A DNA stretch of 64,000 nucleotides from Candidatus Sericytochromatia bacterium S15B-MN24 CBMW_12 (GCA_002083825.1 DAZV01000048.1:1-64000), one strand, 5' to 3'; shown: positions 6,298 to 15,388, numbered from the stretch's first letter. Numbers and translations: made by a program. Notes: generated by a model not told the origin, from the sequence alone.

Positions 6298-8100
6298 ATG
6301 GCAAGCTTGAATCGATCCTCTTTCTATGGCCTAGCTGGTTGTATCAGCCTCCTCCTTCTCACCGGTTGCATCAAGATGGTTCCCCCCTCGGCTACGGGAG
6401 GTGGGGGGATTGATAATTTCCCGCGGGGCGGCGGGCAGTCATCGGGCCAAGGCAACACAGGCTCGCTCGTTTCTAACAACGCGGGTTCCCTGATTTCCGA
6501 CCATGCTGCTAGCTTGTCCGGCGTGCTCAGGATACCGGGTCTCGACCTGATCTCGAACAACGGCGCATCGCTCATTTCTGACGCTGGAGCTGGGTTGACG
6601 GGAGTCGGCGGCGGAGCCTTCTATCGCTTCGGTCGCGGCATCCTTGCGCTCGATGGGTCGCCCCTCGCCAATGCCGTGATCTCGCTCGTCGATAGCAGTG
6701 GCGTTCCGCTCAGCGCCGAGTCGGTTCGGACGGATTCGCAGGGCCGCTACACCTTCAGCAAGCTTCCCACAACCGAAGGGGCGTTCTTCGTTCAAGCCGA
6801 TTTCACCGGCAACAACAAAAGCTTCTCGTTCAAGTCGCTGGTCGGATCGTCGAGCGCCACTGCGGATATCGACGTCGCCAGCACCTTGGTGGCCGAAAAG
6901 AGCCGCCTCTTGTTCCAGAGGGGCAGCTTGAATCCCCGGATGCTCGTGCCACAAAAGATCCAAGCGCTCGTGGACAAGGTGCGAAACGCCCTGGTGCCGG
7001 GCTTGGTGCCCTACATGGCGGGTGGCTCGCGCGACATCATCTCGACCATGGACCAGCTGGCGCTGGATATGCCCGAGATCCAGCAAACAGCTGCCGATAT
7101 CGCCCCTGCCGCTGCCGCTCCCTCGGATACATGGAGAGTCAGCACGTATCTGAGTGCGGATGATTACCTGCGGCTCGGCATGCAGAGTTCCGAAGAATTC
7201 GTTCACGCCGTGGGTGATTTCGACGTCGATAAGCAGGGTAACTTCTATTTCATTGCTAACCCCCTCGGATCCGGCACGGGAGTGAGGATCCGCAAGCTCA
7301 CCCCCGATGGGCAGGTAAGCACGTACGCGACTTTGCCGGTTTCCCCACCGGTCAAGATGACATTTTCGCCTGATGGGACCCTCTATGCGGCCGGGATGCT
7401 GATCGCTGAACGTAAGGTGGTCGTCTGTCGCGTCGCTGAGAGCGTGTCGGTCCTGCCGGGATATTTACTCCAGCTTAACCTGGGAGAGTCGACCCAAGGG
7501 GTTTCGGGTCGAATGGCGATCGATAAGAAAGGTGACATCTATGCGGCGTTCGAGAGCCTGCATATGATCAGGCGGCTGGCCAGCGGGAGCGCGGAGCCTG
7601 AGGTCATTGCCGGCTCGGAGGGTCAGTCCGGATACGCGGATGGCAAGGGATCTCAGGCGCGATTCAATCGCCCGACGAGTACTGCCTTTGGACCGGACGG
7701 GGCCGTCTATGTGGCCGACTATGAAAACGCCAGCATTCGTCGTGTCGCGCTGGATGGCACCGTGAGCACCTTTGCGGGCAAGCCGGGTGATTCGACCTAT
7801 CGCAATGGCCGGGGAGAATACGCCCGCTTTGGCAAGCCGCAGTCCTTGGTGGTCGATGCGGATGGAAACTGCATCATTTCCGACCAATATTCCCGGAGGG
7901 TTCGCCGGATCTCCCCGGATGGCTCCGTGTTCTTGATTGCGGGATCGGGAGCTTCGGGACAGCTGAATGGGCTCGGGCCTGAAGCTAAGTTCACGGCACC
8001 TGAGAGGCTGGCACTCGATGGCACGGGCAATGTTTTTATCGTGGATCGGGTTCCGGGCGGTGTTCTGACATATTACGTTCGTAAGATATCCAAAGACTGA
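6298..8100 (+). CDS. Lipoprotein with Asn/Ser/Gly repeats, carboxypeptidase-regulatory-like domain and NHL repeats
   Basis: 600 residues. The signal peptide ends in lipobox LLTGC (Cys about 24). Residues 45-100 form a low-complexity segment of recurring SLIS(N/D) and NNGASLIS units. A beta-sandwich follows (about 110-190), with SVRTDSQGRYTFSKLP typical of carboxypeptidase-regulatory-like (CarboxypepD_reg) folds. The C-terminal half (about 300-595) is an NHL beta-propeller with repeated PDG..Y(V/A)AD......RRV and SDQYSRRVRRISPDG units. It is probably anchored on the inner or outer membrane, displaying a propeller for ligand or partner binding. No enzymatic residues are apparent. It is preceded by a good ribosome binding site and followed closely by a convergent kinase gene. 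Confidence 0.85.
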   Translation: MASLNRSSFYGLAGCISLLLLTGCIKMVPPSATGGGGIDNFPRGGGQSSGQGNTGSLVSNNAGSLISDHAASLSGVLRIPGLDLISNNGASLISDAGAGLTGVGGGAFYRFGRGILALDGSPLANAVISLVDSSGVPLSAESVRTDSQGRYTFSKLPTTEGAFFVQADFTGNNKSFSFKSLVGSSSATADIDVASTLVAEKSRLLFQRGSLNPRMLVPQKIQALVDKVRNALVPGLVPYMAGGSRDIISTMDQLALDMPEIQQTAADIAPAAAAPSDTWRVSTYLSADDYLRLGMQSSEEFVHAVGDFDVDKQGNFYFIANPLGSGTGVRIRKLTPDGQVSTYATLPVSPPVKMTFSPDGTLYAAGMLIAERKVVVCRVAESVSVLPGYLLQLNLGESTQGVSGRMAIDKKGDIYAAFESLHMIRRLASGSAEPEVIAGSEGQSGYADGKGSQARFNRPTSTAFGPDGAVYVADYENASIRRVALDGTVSTFAGKPGDSTYRNGRGEYARFGKPQSLVVDADGNCIISDQYSRRVRRISPDGSVFLIAGSGASGQLNGLGPEAKFTAPERLALDGTGNVFIVDRVPGGVLTYYVRKISKD

Positions 8101-8130
8101 GGGGCTGTGGCGCTCGCTTCGACTTCGCCC

Positions 8131-11100
8131 TCAGCCTTCTTCCCGAAGTAGCCAATCAGCGTAGTCGAGCAGCGTTTGCAGGTTTCTGAGCAGCGCCTCC
8201 GGGTCACGATCCACGATGCGGGACGCATCGAGATAGAACACGGCATGCGGGAGCCTCTTTGCCGGCAGGCACCAGATGGTCCTGAGCCCTAGTGCCTGGA
8301 CGCTCTGGCAATCCTTCCATTCCTCGGCATTCCCCGTGTCCAGGAGCGTGAGCGGCTTCTGTTGCTCCAGGACCCAATCGGCAATGTTGCGGCTGATCAT
8401 GTCCACCGAGAAATCGAGACGCTTGCCATGCGCCAAAGCGAGCGTGGCAAACCAGTCTCGGTCGAGATCCCGTTCAAGTAAGAAGCCATGGTCCCCACCC
8501 ACCGAATAGAGGCACGCTTCTAGAAAGGCCTGGAGGCGTTCCGCACGAGTGCTGAGCTGTGCTAGCTGTTTGCCGAGTTCTGCGCAAAGATGTTGATGTT
8601 CCGCCCGATCCTCTGCTTCCAAGCGGGCGCGTTCCCGCAGGACGGCCGAAGCCGCTAACGTCGTCAGCGATGCCAAGAGGGCGAGATCTTCAGGCGTAAG
8701 TACCGGATCGATCTGGGTGCGATCGAGGTAGAGGACGCCCAAGATCCGATCGGGAGTGGCGAAGGGCAGGCAGATGACAGTGCGCAGGCCAAGGGCCATG
8801 ACGCTCGCACTCGAACTCCACGCTTGGTCGGCACTGGCATCCAGCAAGTAGACGGGCTCGCCGGAAAAAAGGACCTGTTCGGCAATCGAGTGGCTGAAGC
8901 CCGCCTCGACTTCGGTCTCATAGTCGAGGCCCCGCGTGGTCACATCGCCCAGGCGCCCCCCCTCGTAGCTCAGCAAATAGCCGCGTTCAGCACGGGTCAT
9001 GGCCATGAGGACATCGAGCAAGCAGCCATTGATTTCCGATTCCTCGTTGGCAAGCGCCAGATTCTCCGAGAACTGGACCATCCATGTCAGATCCAGCGTT
9101 GACGCAGGGGCAGTGGGTCTCGCCGAAGGCTTGCATCCGGCGAGTTCGGAGAGGTGGTTTGCCTTGAGGAAGGCTGAGCGCGCCTCGGAATCCATGACGT
9201 CCAGGCCGGCCATGAGACGAGCGGCGATCGCTCCGAGCAAGGCACTTCGTTGTCCCGCCCGCTGAAGCATCGCCAAGGCTCCCGCTTGGGCGTAGAGATT
9301 GACTTGACCGTCTTGCGAAACCTCATGGGCTATCGCAAGCGCCTTCTCTTGCTCTCCTCCCAATGAGATGGCCCGCGCCATGAGGAGGCCATCGGCCTGC
9401 AGATGCCAAGGGGAGTCCCACGCTTTGGCGATCGCGTAGGCGGCATGAGCATGATCGGCAGCCTCTTGCGCTTCGCCTTGGGCGATGGCGCCTTCGGCAA
9501 GGATCTGATGGGCACGGTGCTTGACCCAACGGTTCGAAGTCGACAGGAGGCCGGCGACGATGGAGCGGGCTTCCTCAAACTCGCCTGCCTGACGGGCCAG
9601 TTCGCCGCGATGGCAGCAAAGGCGCAGCTCGCCGTCGGTGCCTTCAGCGATCATGGCCTCAGCGAGCCGTAGTTCCACCCGGGCCGAGGCCAAGTCCCCG
9701 CATGCGAGCCAGGCCTCGAGACGATAGAGGCGGACATGCTCTTCGAGGTAACGGTTCTTGATCTCGGTGGCAAGCCCCAAGGCTTCTTCCAGCAGGGGAT
9801 GCGCCTTGGCAGGCAAGCCGGAACGCCAGTAGGCTTGTGCCTGGACAGCAAGCGTCGCGCCGAGGGGGAACTTGCGCCCAGCCTCGGAGGCTCGCCGCGC
9901 GATGTCTTGGGCCAATGAAAGGGCCTCGGCGGGATCCCCCCGTTCGGACAAGACAATCAACTGGTTGAGATCGGCGGAAATGGCTTCGGTTGAGGCCCCA
10001 AGCTCTCGACACACGGCGCCGTAGCGTTGAAAGGCGTCGGCAGCTCCCTTCAGGTCCCCGAGGGCGAGGTAGGCATTGCCGAGGTTATCGAGCGTGTGCC
10101 CCATTCCGAGGCGGTCCCCGATGCGCTCGGCGATCGCAAAAGCTTCGCCCAGCAGCGCGAGTGCCGCTTCTGCTTGAGTCTCCTGAGCCAGCAGGGCCCC
10201 CTGGAGATTGAGGGCCTGAGCCAGCAAGGAGACCAAACCACTCGATCTTGCAAGGACGGCTGCGCGATCGCAACAGGCGATCGCTTCGGCAGGCGCCCCA
10301 ATGAACAGCCTCAACCTTGCCTCCGTGAGGGCTGCCCGGCAGCGCTCCACGAAGTCGCCTTCCCTCGACGCGCTTTGATCGGCCAAGGCAACCAGCTCAA
10401 GAGCGGCCGCATAGTCCCCCTTCAATTGCCGGCACTTGGCCAGGCCATTCAGTGCCTTGGCTTCGGCATGTCCGTCTGGGACCAGACGCGCCAGCTCGAC
10501 CGCTGATTGGTAGTCCGAAAGCGCGTTCTCGATCCGATCGAGAAGGCGCTCCGCTTCGGCTTTCGGCAAGACGAGGGCCAGGCGCTCTTCGTGGCATGCC
10601 GCTTCCTCTTGGCGCGCGATGGCGCCGTCGAGGAGGCGGTAGGCCAGGGCCGGATCTGACATGGTCAGCATCCGACGGCCAGCCTCGCCGGCGATGGACG
10701 CTGCCGAATCTCCCTGGTCTCCAAGCAGCGCCAGCCACGCGGCTTTCACCAAGGTATCGACGTCCGCGTCGGCGGGGGAGTTGGATCCCATCAGCATGGT
10801 CGCGAGAGCGGAGGCCCAGCGGCCTCGCTGGAGCGGATCGACCGCCGCGACGAGCAGATCGGCCATGGTCGGGATCGCCAGGCGGAATCTTCCCTCTTGG
10901 CCTATCAGCAAGCGCTCGGCCAGCAAGCTATCCAGGGTATCGGCGAGGTCCAACTCGGAGAGACCGAGGACGTTTCCGAGCAGGGGGGCGGGCATGTCGC
11001 CCGCAGGCAAGGCCAAGGCGAGCAGGGCCAGCATGTTCTGGGCCGACGCCGACAGGTGACGGTAGCGCGCCTCGAAAAGCGCCGAGAGGCTCTCGGAAGG

Positions 11101-12684
11101 GCCCTTGTCGAGTAGTGAACCGTCAGGATGGAAGACCCAGCCGGAAGCTGAATGCTTGAGCTGTCGCGTCGTGACCAGGTGCTCGAGAAGCAGGTCGAGC
11201 ATCATGGGGTTACCGTCTGCCACCGGCAGGAGTCCCTCAGCGAGGCCGTCGGGGACCGAGGATCCCAGCCGCCGCGAGACAAGCTCGAGCGCTTCCTGCT
11301 TCTTCAGGGGCGCGAGTTCCATCATCTCGGAGTCGGGGGGGGTAGCCTCTTGGGCATCGGCGGTCCGCACCCAGGCAATAGGACAAGCGCGTCGCAGGGC
11401 TTGAGTCAGGAACATGCGGCTGGCGGGCTCGGCCAGATGCCAATCATCCAAGCCTATGGCCAGGCCTCCGAGCTTGACGGCCGCCTTCTCGAGCGCTTGG
11501 ATGGCCGATTCTTGCAAAAGATCTCGCAGGGCTAGGGGCGCCATCTCTTCGAGCCCCGGGGGGATCTGTCCTGAAAGCCAGGCCGATGTGATCGGATCGG
11601 CGGGAATCTTGGCTGCGGACAAGGCTTGCCTCAGGATGGCTCTCAAGGGCGCGGCCGGGGCCTCGCTGGATCTCGTACAAGCAGCTCCCAGCCATATCCT
11701 GCCCGCCAGCACCGCCTCGCAGCGCAGCTCTTCGAGGGCCCTGGACTTTCCGGATCCCGCTCCCCCTGACAGAAAGAGGCTGGATCTGTCGGGGCCCGCC
11801 AGGGACTCGCGCCATGCGTGAAGGATGGCTTCGCGTCCGATGAAGGATCCGCCGAGGAGGCCTCTCGATTCAGCGGTGGCTGGAACCTCCAGCCCCAAGG
11901 CGATCAGGATGTCGCTGGCCGCCGCGGGACGATGGGCGGGGTCTTTTGCCAAGAGCGTCATGATGAGGGTGGCTAGCTCCGGGTCTTGATCGAGCGCGCC
12001 CTCCGAGACGTCGCGCGGAGACTGTTGCAGATGCGCCTTTACGAGGTCGTTTGGAGTGCCGGAGAAGGGCAAGGACCCCGTCCAGAGCTGATACCCGAGG
12101 ACGCCCAAGGCATAGAGGTCTGAGCGCCCATCGATGGGAGCCTTTCGGAAGGCCTCGGGAGCCAAGTACTCCAGGGTTCCCTGAATGGTGTCGCGGCGCT
12201 GGCCGATAGGAGCCATGAGACCGACGTCCAGCAGGTGAAGCTCTCCTGCTGAAGACAGTTTGAGATTCTCAGGCTTCAGGTCCCCGTGGACCAGCCCCCT
12301 GGTCTGCAGGAAGGTGAGGGCATCGGCCACGCCGCCCAGGATTGCGCGCACCTGCTGGGCCGGAATCGGTCCCGCCGGAGATTCCCCGAGGATCAGCTCC
12401 ATGCTGTAAAAAGGGCGACCTGTCGGTGTCCTGCCTTCGTCGTAGGCCTTCGGGAAGGCGGGATGATCGAGACGCTTCAGGCGCCGGAACTCCGAGGCGA
12501 ATTGCCAGGCGGCCTCGGGATGGTCGGTCATGGTCTCGGACAGGATCTTGACGGCGACCTCGCGGCCGTTCTCGTCCAGGGCGCGGTAGAGGCTTCCGAA
12601 GGCACCTTCAGCCAGAAGGTCCGCCTTCTCGTAGCGGGGAGGCAACGTCTCGCTCAATTCGGAAGGTCTCATTTCTTGGCGCAA
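8131..12684 (-). CDS. Giant Ser/Thr protein kinase with AAA-type ATPase, TPR array and two GAF domains
   Basis: 1517 residues from TTG 12684; ATG 12672, four codons later, is an equally good start. The kinase domain (about 17-270) has glycine loop GAFGSLY, VAVKIL lysine, catalytic loop HGDLKPENLK and a DVG in place of DFG. An MalT/STAND-like ATPase follows (about 280-540), with FIGREAIL and P-loop SGGAGSGKS. A long alpha-helical TPR region (about 640-1150) and two GAF domains (about 1190-1340 and 1375-1510) complete it. This architecture resembles PknK-like and multi-sensor kinases of cyanobacteria and myxobacteria, without a histidine kinase end. It is a cytosolic signal integrator, with substrate unknown. 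The HGD and DVG variants still keep Asp residues for catalysis and metal. It is divergent from the unknown gene at 12769 with a shared promoter region (TATACT/TATAAC about 12713-12720). Confidence 0.9.
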   Translation of the reverse strand: MRQEMRPSELSETLPPRYEKADLLAEGAFGSLYRALDENGREVAVKILSETMTDHPEAAWQFASEFRRLKRLDHPAFPKAYDEGRTPTGRPFYSMELILGESPAGPIPAQQVRAILGGVADALTFLQTRGLVHGDLKPENLKLSSAGELHLLDVGLMAPIGQRRDTIQGTLEYLAPEAFRKAPIDGRSDLYALGVLGYQLWTGSLPFSGTPNDLVKAHLQQSPRDVSEGALDQDPELATLIMTLLAKDPAHRPAAASDILIALGLEVPATAESRGLLGGSFIGREAILHAWRESLAGPDRSSLFLSGGAGSGKSRALEELRCEAVLAGRIWLGAACTRSSEAPAAPLRAILRQALSAAKIPADPITSAWLSGQIPPGLEEMAPLALRDLLQESAIQALEKAAVKLGGLAIGLDDWHLAEPASRMFLTQALRRACPIAWVRTADAQEATPPDSEMMELAPLKKQEALELVSRRLGSSVPDGLAEGLLPVADGNPMMLDLLLEHLVTTRQLKHSASGWVFHPDGSLLDKGPSESLSALFEARYRHLSASAQNMLALLALALPAGDMPAPLLGNVLGLSELDLADTLDSLLAERLLIGQEGRFRLAIPTMADLLVAAVDPLQRGRWASALATMLMGSNSPADADVDTLVKAAWLALLGDQGDSAASIAGEAGRRMLTMSDPALAYRLLDGAIARQEEAACHEERLALVLPKAEAERLLDRIENALSDYQSAVELARLVPDGHAEAKALNGLAKCRQLKGDYAAALELVALADQSASREGDFVERCRAALTEARLRLFIGAPAEAIACCDRAAVLARSSGLVSLLAQALNLQGALLAQETQAEAALALLGEAFAIAERIGDRLGMGHTLDNLGNAYLALGDLKGAADAFQRYGAVCRELGASTEAISADLNQLIVLSERGDPAEALSLAQDIARRASEAGRKFPLGATLAVQAQAYWRSGLPAKAHPLLEEALGLATEIKNRYLEEHVRLYRLEAWLACGDLASARVELRLAEAMIAEGTDGELRLCCHRGELARQAGEFEEARSIVAGLLSTSNRWVKHRAHQILAEGAIAQGEAQEAADHAHAAYAIAKAWDSPWHLQADGLLMARAISLGGEQEKALAIAHEVSQDGQVNLYAQAGALAMLQRAGQRSALLGAIAARLMAGLDVMDSEARSAFLKANHLSELAGCKPSARPTAPASTLDLTWMVQFSENLALANEESEINGCLLDVLMAMTRAERGYLLSYEGGRLGDVTTRGLDYETEVEAGFSHSIAEQVLFSGEPVYLLDASADQAWSSSASVMALGLRTVICLPFATPDRILGVLYLDRTQIDPVLTPEDLALLASLTTLAASAVLRERARLEAEDRAEHQHLCAELGKQLAQLSTRAERLQAFLEACLYSVGGDHGFLLERDLDRDWFATLALAHGKRLDFSVDMISRNIADWVLEQQKPLTLLDTGNAEEWKDCQSVQALGLRTIWCLPAKRLPHAVFYLDASRIVDRDPEALLRNLQTLLDYADWLLREEG

Positions 12685-12768
12685 AGCAGGTCAAATGACC
12701 CGCATGGCTTGTGTTATACTGTTGTCTAGCTTAGCCCAGTGCCCCCATGAGGTCAACCGACATCTCGC

Positions 12769-13824
12769 ATGGAGCGTTCGCTGTCTTCCTTCAATACCGA
12801 ACCTTCATCCAACGCGCTCTTGAAGTCTCAAGTTCAGCGTTTGGGGCGCGTCTTGGCTTTTTCCGGGGAGTTCGCCTCAGCCATCCGCCGAGAGTTCGCG
12901 GTGTGCTGGACCCCCCCGGCCCGCGGGTTCGGGGCAAAGTTTGATACGAAACTCAAGCGTTTGGTCAGCCTCGCCGATTCGGTGCTAAAGCAGCATGCCC
13001 AGGGGAATCAAGTGCTGGAGAATCAGTTGACTCTCCCCCCGCTCAAGGCCATGGCGCTCTTGGGATCCTTCCCGGTGGACCAGCTGATAGCCGAGACCAA
13101 GGGATTGGATGCGCTTGCGAGAGAACTCAGGGCCGAGCCCGCCCTGAAAGGGGTCCTGGCTCCGGCTGCCCAACCAAATGCCAATCAGGCGAACCGTTCG
13201 GTTCCGCAAACCTCCAAGCTCGTGGATGGCGCCGAGCGAAAGGGCGGCTGGACGGGATGGCTCCAAAAGCTGACGACTTCGCCTTCCGAAAAGAGCGTGT
13301 CGCGCGCGGACGTCGCGGCCTCGCATGCGGCGACTCAGGTGGAGAAGCAGCGTCATGCGTTCCATGCGGCCAGGGAACTCGTCATGCAGGTGATCGCCTA
13401 CGTGTCTCCTCGAATGCTCCTGGTTTCTGCGGGCCTGAGCGCGACGGGCCTGCCTGGGCCAATAAAGCCATGGCCGGAGGTCGAGAAGAATGTGGCGGCG
13501 ATGGGCCGCAAGTCAGGCGTTCCTCCGGCTCAGCTCGAGTGGGTATCGCCGCTCGCCAAGCTCTTCTGCACGGAGGCCGACGTGGCCAAGAAGGCCTTGG
13601 TGGCCGAGAATCAGTTCAAGAGTACCCGCGAGTTACTTTCGGAAGCGGATATCTTGGTCTCCTCGATCGACATGTCGCCAGGGTCCGCATCCAAGCTGTT
13701 GGAGCAATTCAGCGTCGAGAGGTTCAAGGGGAGCGTACTGCCCCTTAGTCACCTTCACCTTACGTTCAAGGGGATTCCCGTACTGGAGGATCTCTTTCCT
13801 CCAAAGCCTCGCACCTCGAACTAG
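12769..13824 (+). CDS. Hypothetical alpha-helical protein divergent from the giant kinase
   Basis: 351 residues, no family recognised. Rich in Leu, Ala, Lys and Glu and predicted mostly helical; a Pro/Ser/Gln-rich linker about residues 125-185 separates two parts. No signal peptide, membrane segment or zinc motif is visible. The C-terminal part contains KSTRELLSEADILVSSIDMS and a Pro-rich end. Sharing the intergenic region with the kinase suggests it could be a partner or target, which is only inference from position. The start is the first in-frame ATG; the ribosome binding site is weak. Confidence 0.55.
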   Translation: MERSLSSFNTEPSSNALLKSQVQRLGRVLAFSGEFASAIRREFAVCWTPPARGFGAKFDTKLKRLVSLADSVLKQHAQGNQVLENQLTLPPLKAMALLGSFPVDQLIAETKGLDALARELRAEPALKGVLAPAAQPNANQANRSVPQTSKLVDGAERKGGWTGWLQKLTTSPSEKSVSRADVAASHAATQVEKQRHAFHAARELVMQVIAYVSPRMLLVSAGLSATGLPGPIKPWPEVEKNVAAMGRKSGVPPAQLEWVSPLAKLFCTEADVAKKALVAENQFKSTRELLSEADILVSSIDMSPGSASKLLEQFSVERFKGSVLPLSHLHLTFKGIPVLEDLFPPKPRTSN

Positions 13825-13904
13825 CAGGATGGTTGGCAGTGGAGAACGATTGAACGTTCTCTTCTGCTAAACTAAGTTAAAACCGTTTACATGAGGATCG
13901 CGCC

Positions 13905-14204
13905 ATGCCCGAGTTCAATGACGTCTCCCAAGGTCATGCCCAGAGGCCCAAGGCGCCTCCCCCCGGCCTTCTCATCAAGAAAGCCAATCGGGATGCCTCC
14001 CGATTCGAGACGATCGCGGCCAGCCTGGAAAAACAGTCCGAGGCCTTTCTTGAGCTCGGGGAGCGAGAGTCGGCTGAGAAGATGAGGCAGCTCTCGAAGA
14101 TGGCGCAAGAGGTGGCGGACTCCGCGCGAGATTTCGCGGACAAGACGGGGGCCTTTCGCGAGTTGAGCCGGTCCCTCTCGGTGAGCCCACCAGACGAAGA
14201 GTAG
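13905..14204 (+). CDS. Small helical hypothetical protein
   Basis: 99 residues. A basic Pro-rich N-terminus is followed by a long amphipathic helix region (about 28-85) with regular Glu/Lys/Ala spacing (FETIAASLEKQSEAFLELGE), suggesting a coiled coil. A GAGGAT motif 9-14 bases upstream is a possible ribosome binding site. It converges on another 100-residue helical protein at 14296, and both end at one shared bidirectional terminator. Function unknown. Confidence 0.55.
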   Translation: MPEFNDVSQGHAQRPKAPPPGLLIKKANRDASRFETIAASLEKQSEAFLELGERESAEKMRQLSKMAQEVADSARDFADKTGAFRELSRSLSVSPPDEE

Positions 14205-14241
14205 GCGCCCAGGTTTGCCGCTTTCGCTCCACGCGTTTTAG

Positions 14242-14283
14242 AACAACAAAAGACCGGCGGATTTCCGCCGGTCTTTTGTTGTA
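14242..14283. terminator. Bidirectional rho-independent terminator
   Basis: Nearly perfect stem: ACAACAAAAGACCGGCGG, short loop ATTT, then the complementary CCGCCGGTCTTTTGTTGT. A-rich and T-rich arms serve both strands, placed between two convergent genes ending at 14204 and 14296. Confidence 0.9.
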
Positions 14284-14295
14284 ATCAAGTTAAGC

Positions 14296-14598
14296 TTAGC
14301 GCTTGAGACGGGGGATAGAGATGTCCGACGGAGCGCTCAGATCGACGTTCTTGGTCGTCATGTCGTCTCGCGTCCCAAGAAGCTCTCCTGCCAGCTTCTC
14401 GACCGCAGCGCCCGCTTCAGCGGCGAGGATTCGTGCCAGTTCGGCACCCGTCTCGTTCCCCTCAGCCTCGAGCTTGACGGCTTCTTCCTGGGAATGGGTC
14501 ACGACCTGCCGTAGCTCGGCGAGAATTTCGCGCTGCCTGGCGGCAGTGGGTTTGGGCAGCTTCTCGGTCGAGAAGGGATTCTCATGTTCGTTGGACAT
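14296..14598 (-). CDS. Small helical hypothetical protein (convergent partner)
   Basis: 100 residues, hydrophilic and helical. The middle (about 18-75) is an Ala/Glu-rich amphipathic stretch (LRQVVTHSQEEAVKLEAEG, then ARILAAEAGAAVEKLAGEL) likely to form a coiled coil. The C-terminus is polar and ends IPRLKR. GGAGGACTTCCCCCC precedes the start on the coding strand. No known family. Similar size and helical character to the protein at 13905, but I see no clear sequence homology. Confidence 0.55.
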   Translation of the reverse strand: MSNEHENPFSTEKLPKPTAARQREILAELRQVVTHSQEEAVKLEAEGNETGAELARILAAEAGAAVEKLAGELLGTRDDMTTKNVDLSAPSDISIPRLKR

Positions 14599-14946
14599 GG
14601 GGGGAAGTCCTCCTGAAGGTGTGAGTGGGCCATGCGGGATGGTGGTTTAAGTCTAAGGCAGGGTGCTCACGAGACGCTCACTGATAGCTTTGGGGATTTG
14701 CAACGGGGATGTGCGTCCAGCCGCCTCTAAGTAAGCATGCCCTAAAGGTAGATGATCAGGACCTTGGATTTCGTTAACTTTCCCAAAGGAGAATTTTACA
14801 CTTTGAGGAGCTTTCCCCCGAGGATGTCCGGCCGGTTTGGGTGGCCGATTGGAAGGCGATGACGTTTTCCATCGGCTACCCAACGAGGTAACGCTGTTTT
14901 AATACACACTTGTTGCTCGCCAAAGAAAGTTCGGCCGCTCGCCGCG

Positions 14947-14952
14947 TATAAT
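14947..14952 (+). promoter_or_regulatory. -10 element upstream of the 87-residue gene
   Basis: TATAAT in CGCGTATAATTCTC, 70 bases before the start codon; no good -35 is seen at 16-18 bases. A hairpin CCTCGCT / AGCGAGG follows in the leader (about 14971-14993), then AAGGAGGAAACG as ribosome binding site. The whole arrangement is preserved in copy 2 (TATAAT about 19396). Confidence 0.55.
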
Positions 14953-15021
14953 TCTCTTGTTGCTGGGCACCTCGCTTGCAAGGGCAGCGAGGAGAGTGGA
15001 TGCAGCGACAAGGAGGAAACG

Positions 15022-15285
15022 ATGGATTTCAAGGTAAGCAGCGCGAGGAAAGCGGATCCCCTTCAAAAGATAGCGGCCAACTTCAAGGCTGACGGAAGAA
15101 TCACCCCTCAAGAAGCGCAGAGATTTACGATAATCTGTTTTAACTCAATCTTGAAGCGCAACCCGTCCCCTGCTGAGGTAGAGTGGCTGAGTGCCCGGTT
15201 CACGAACCCCAGCACCAGGTGGGGCCAGGACATTTCCAAATACATCGGGGATCTGGTTGCATACAAGGCTGCTGGAGGCAAGTAA
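15022..15285 (+). CDS. 87-residue hypothetical protein, paralogue 1
   Basis: A very strong ribosome binding site (AAGGAGG, 5 bases from ATG) supports expression. It starts MDFKVSSARKADPLQKIAAN and ends WGQDISKYIGDLVAYKAAGG. Hydrophilic and probably helical, with no signal peptide. The paralogue at 19471 keeps both ends identical but differs at about 16 residues, mainly in the middle (NPSPAEVEWLSARF versus NPTPVELAALSAEF). No family recognised; the sequence 'FKADGRITPQE' resembles an EF-hand-like or EH-type turn, but this is weak. Confidence 0.65.
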   Translation: MDFKVSSARKADPLQKIAANFKADGRITPQEAQRFTIICFNSILKRNPSPAEVEWLSARFTNPSTRWGQDISKYIGDLVAYKAAGGK

Positions 15286-15316
15286 GCCACGAGTCGTCTA
15301 GGAATTCACCGAGGAC

Positions 15317-15356
15317 AATCGATCAGGGGCACCCAGCTGGGTGCCCCTGATCGATT
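15317..15356. terminator. 40-bp perfect palindrome after the 87-residue gene
   Basis: AATCGATCAGGGGCACCCAG followed immediately by its exact complement CTGGGTGCCCCTGATCGATT, ending in TTTGATG. It acts as a terminator for the small gene and possibly for the convergent regulator gene. The second copy (19766-19805) has one central mismatch. Confidence 0.75.
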
Positions 15357-15388
15357 TGATGCCCGGTAGGGTCGCTGAAGCGCGCGCT

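Noticed and set aside
14653-15111. Minus-strand frames in the 769-bp repeat (70-78 codons, present in both copies)
   Set aside because: They are antisense to the promoter and start of the 87-residue gene and diverge freely between the copies, unlike that gene.
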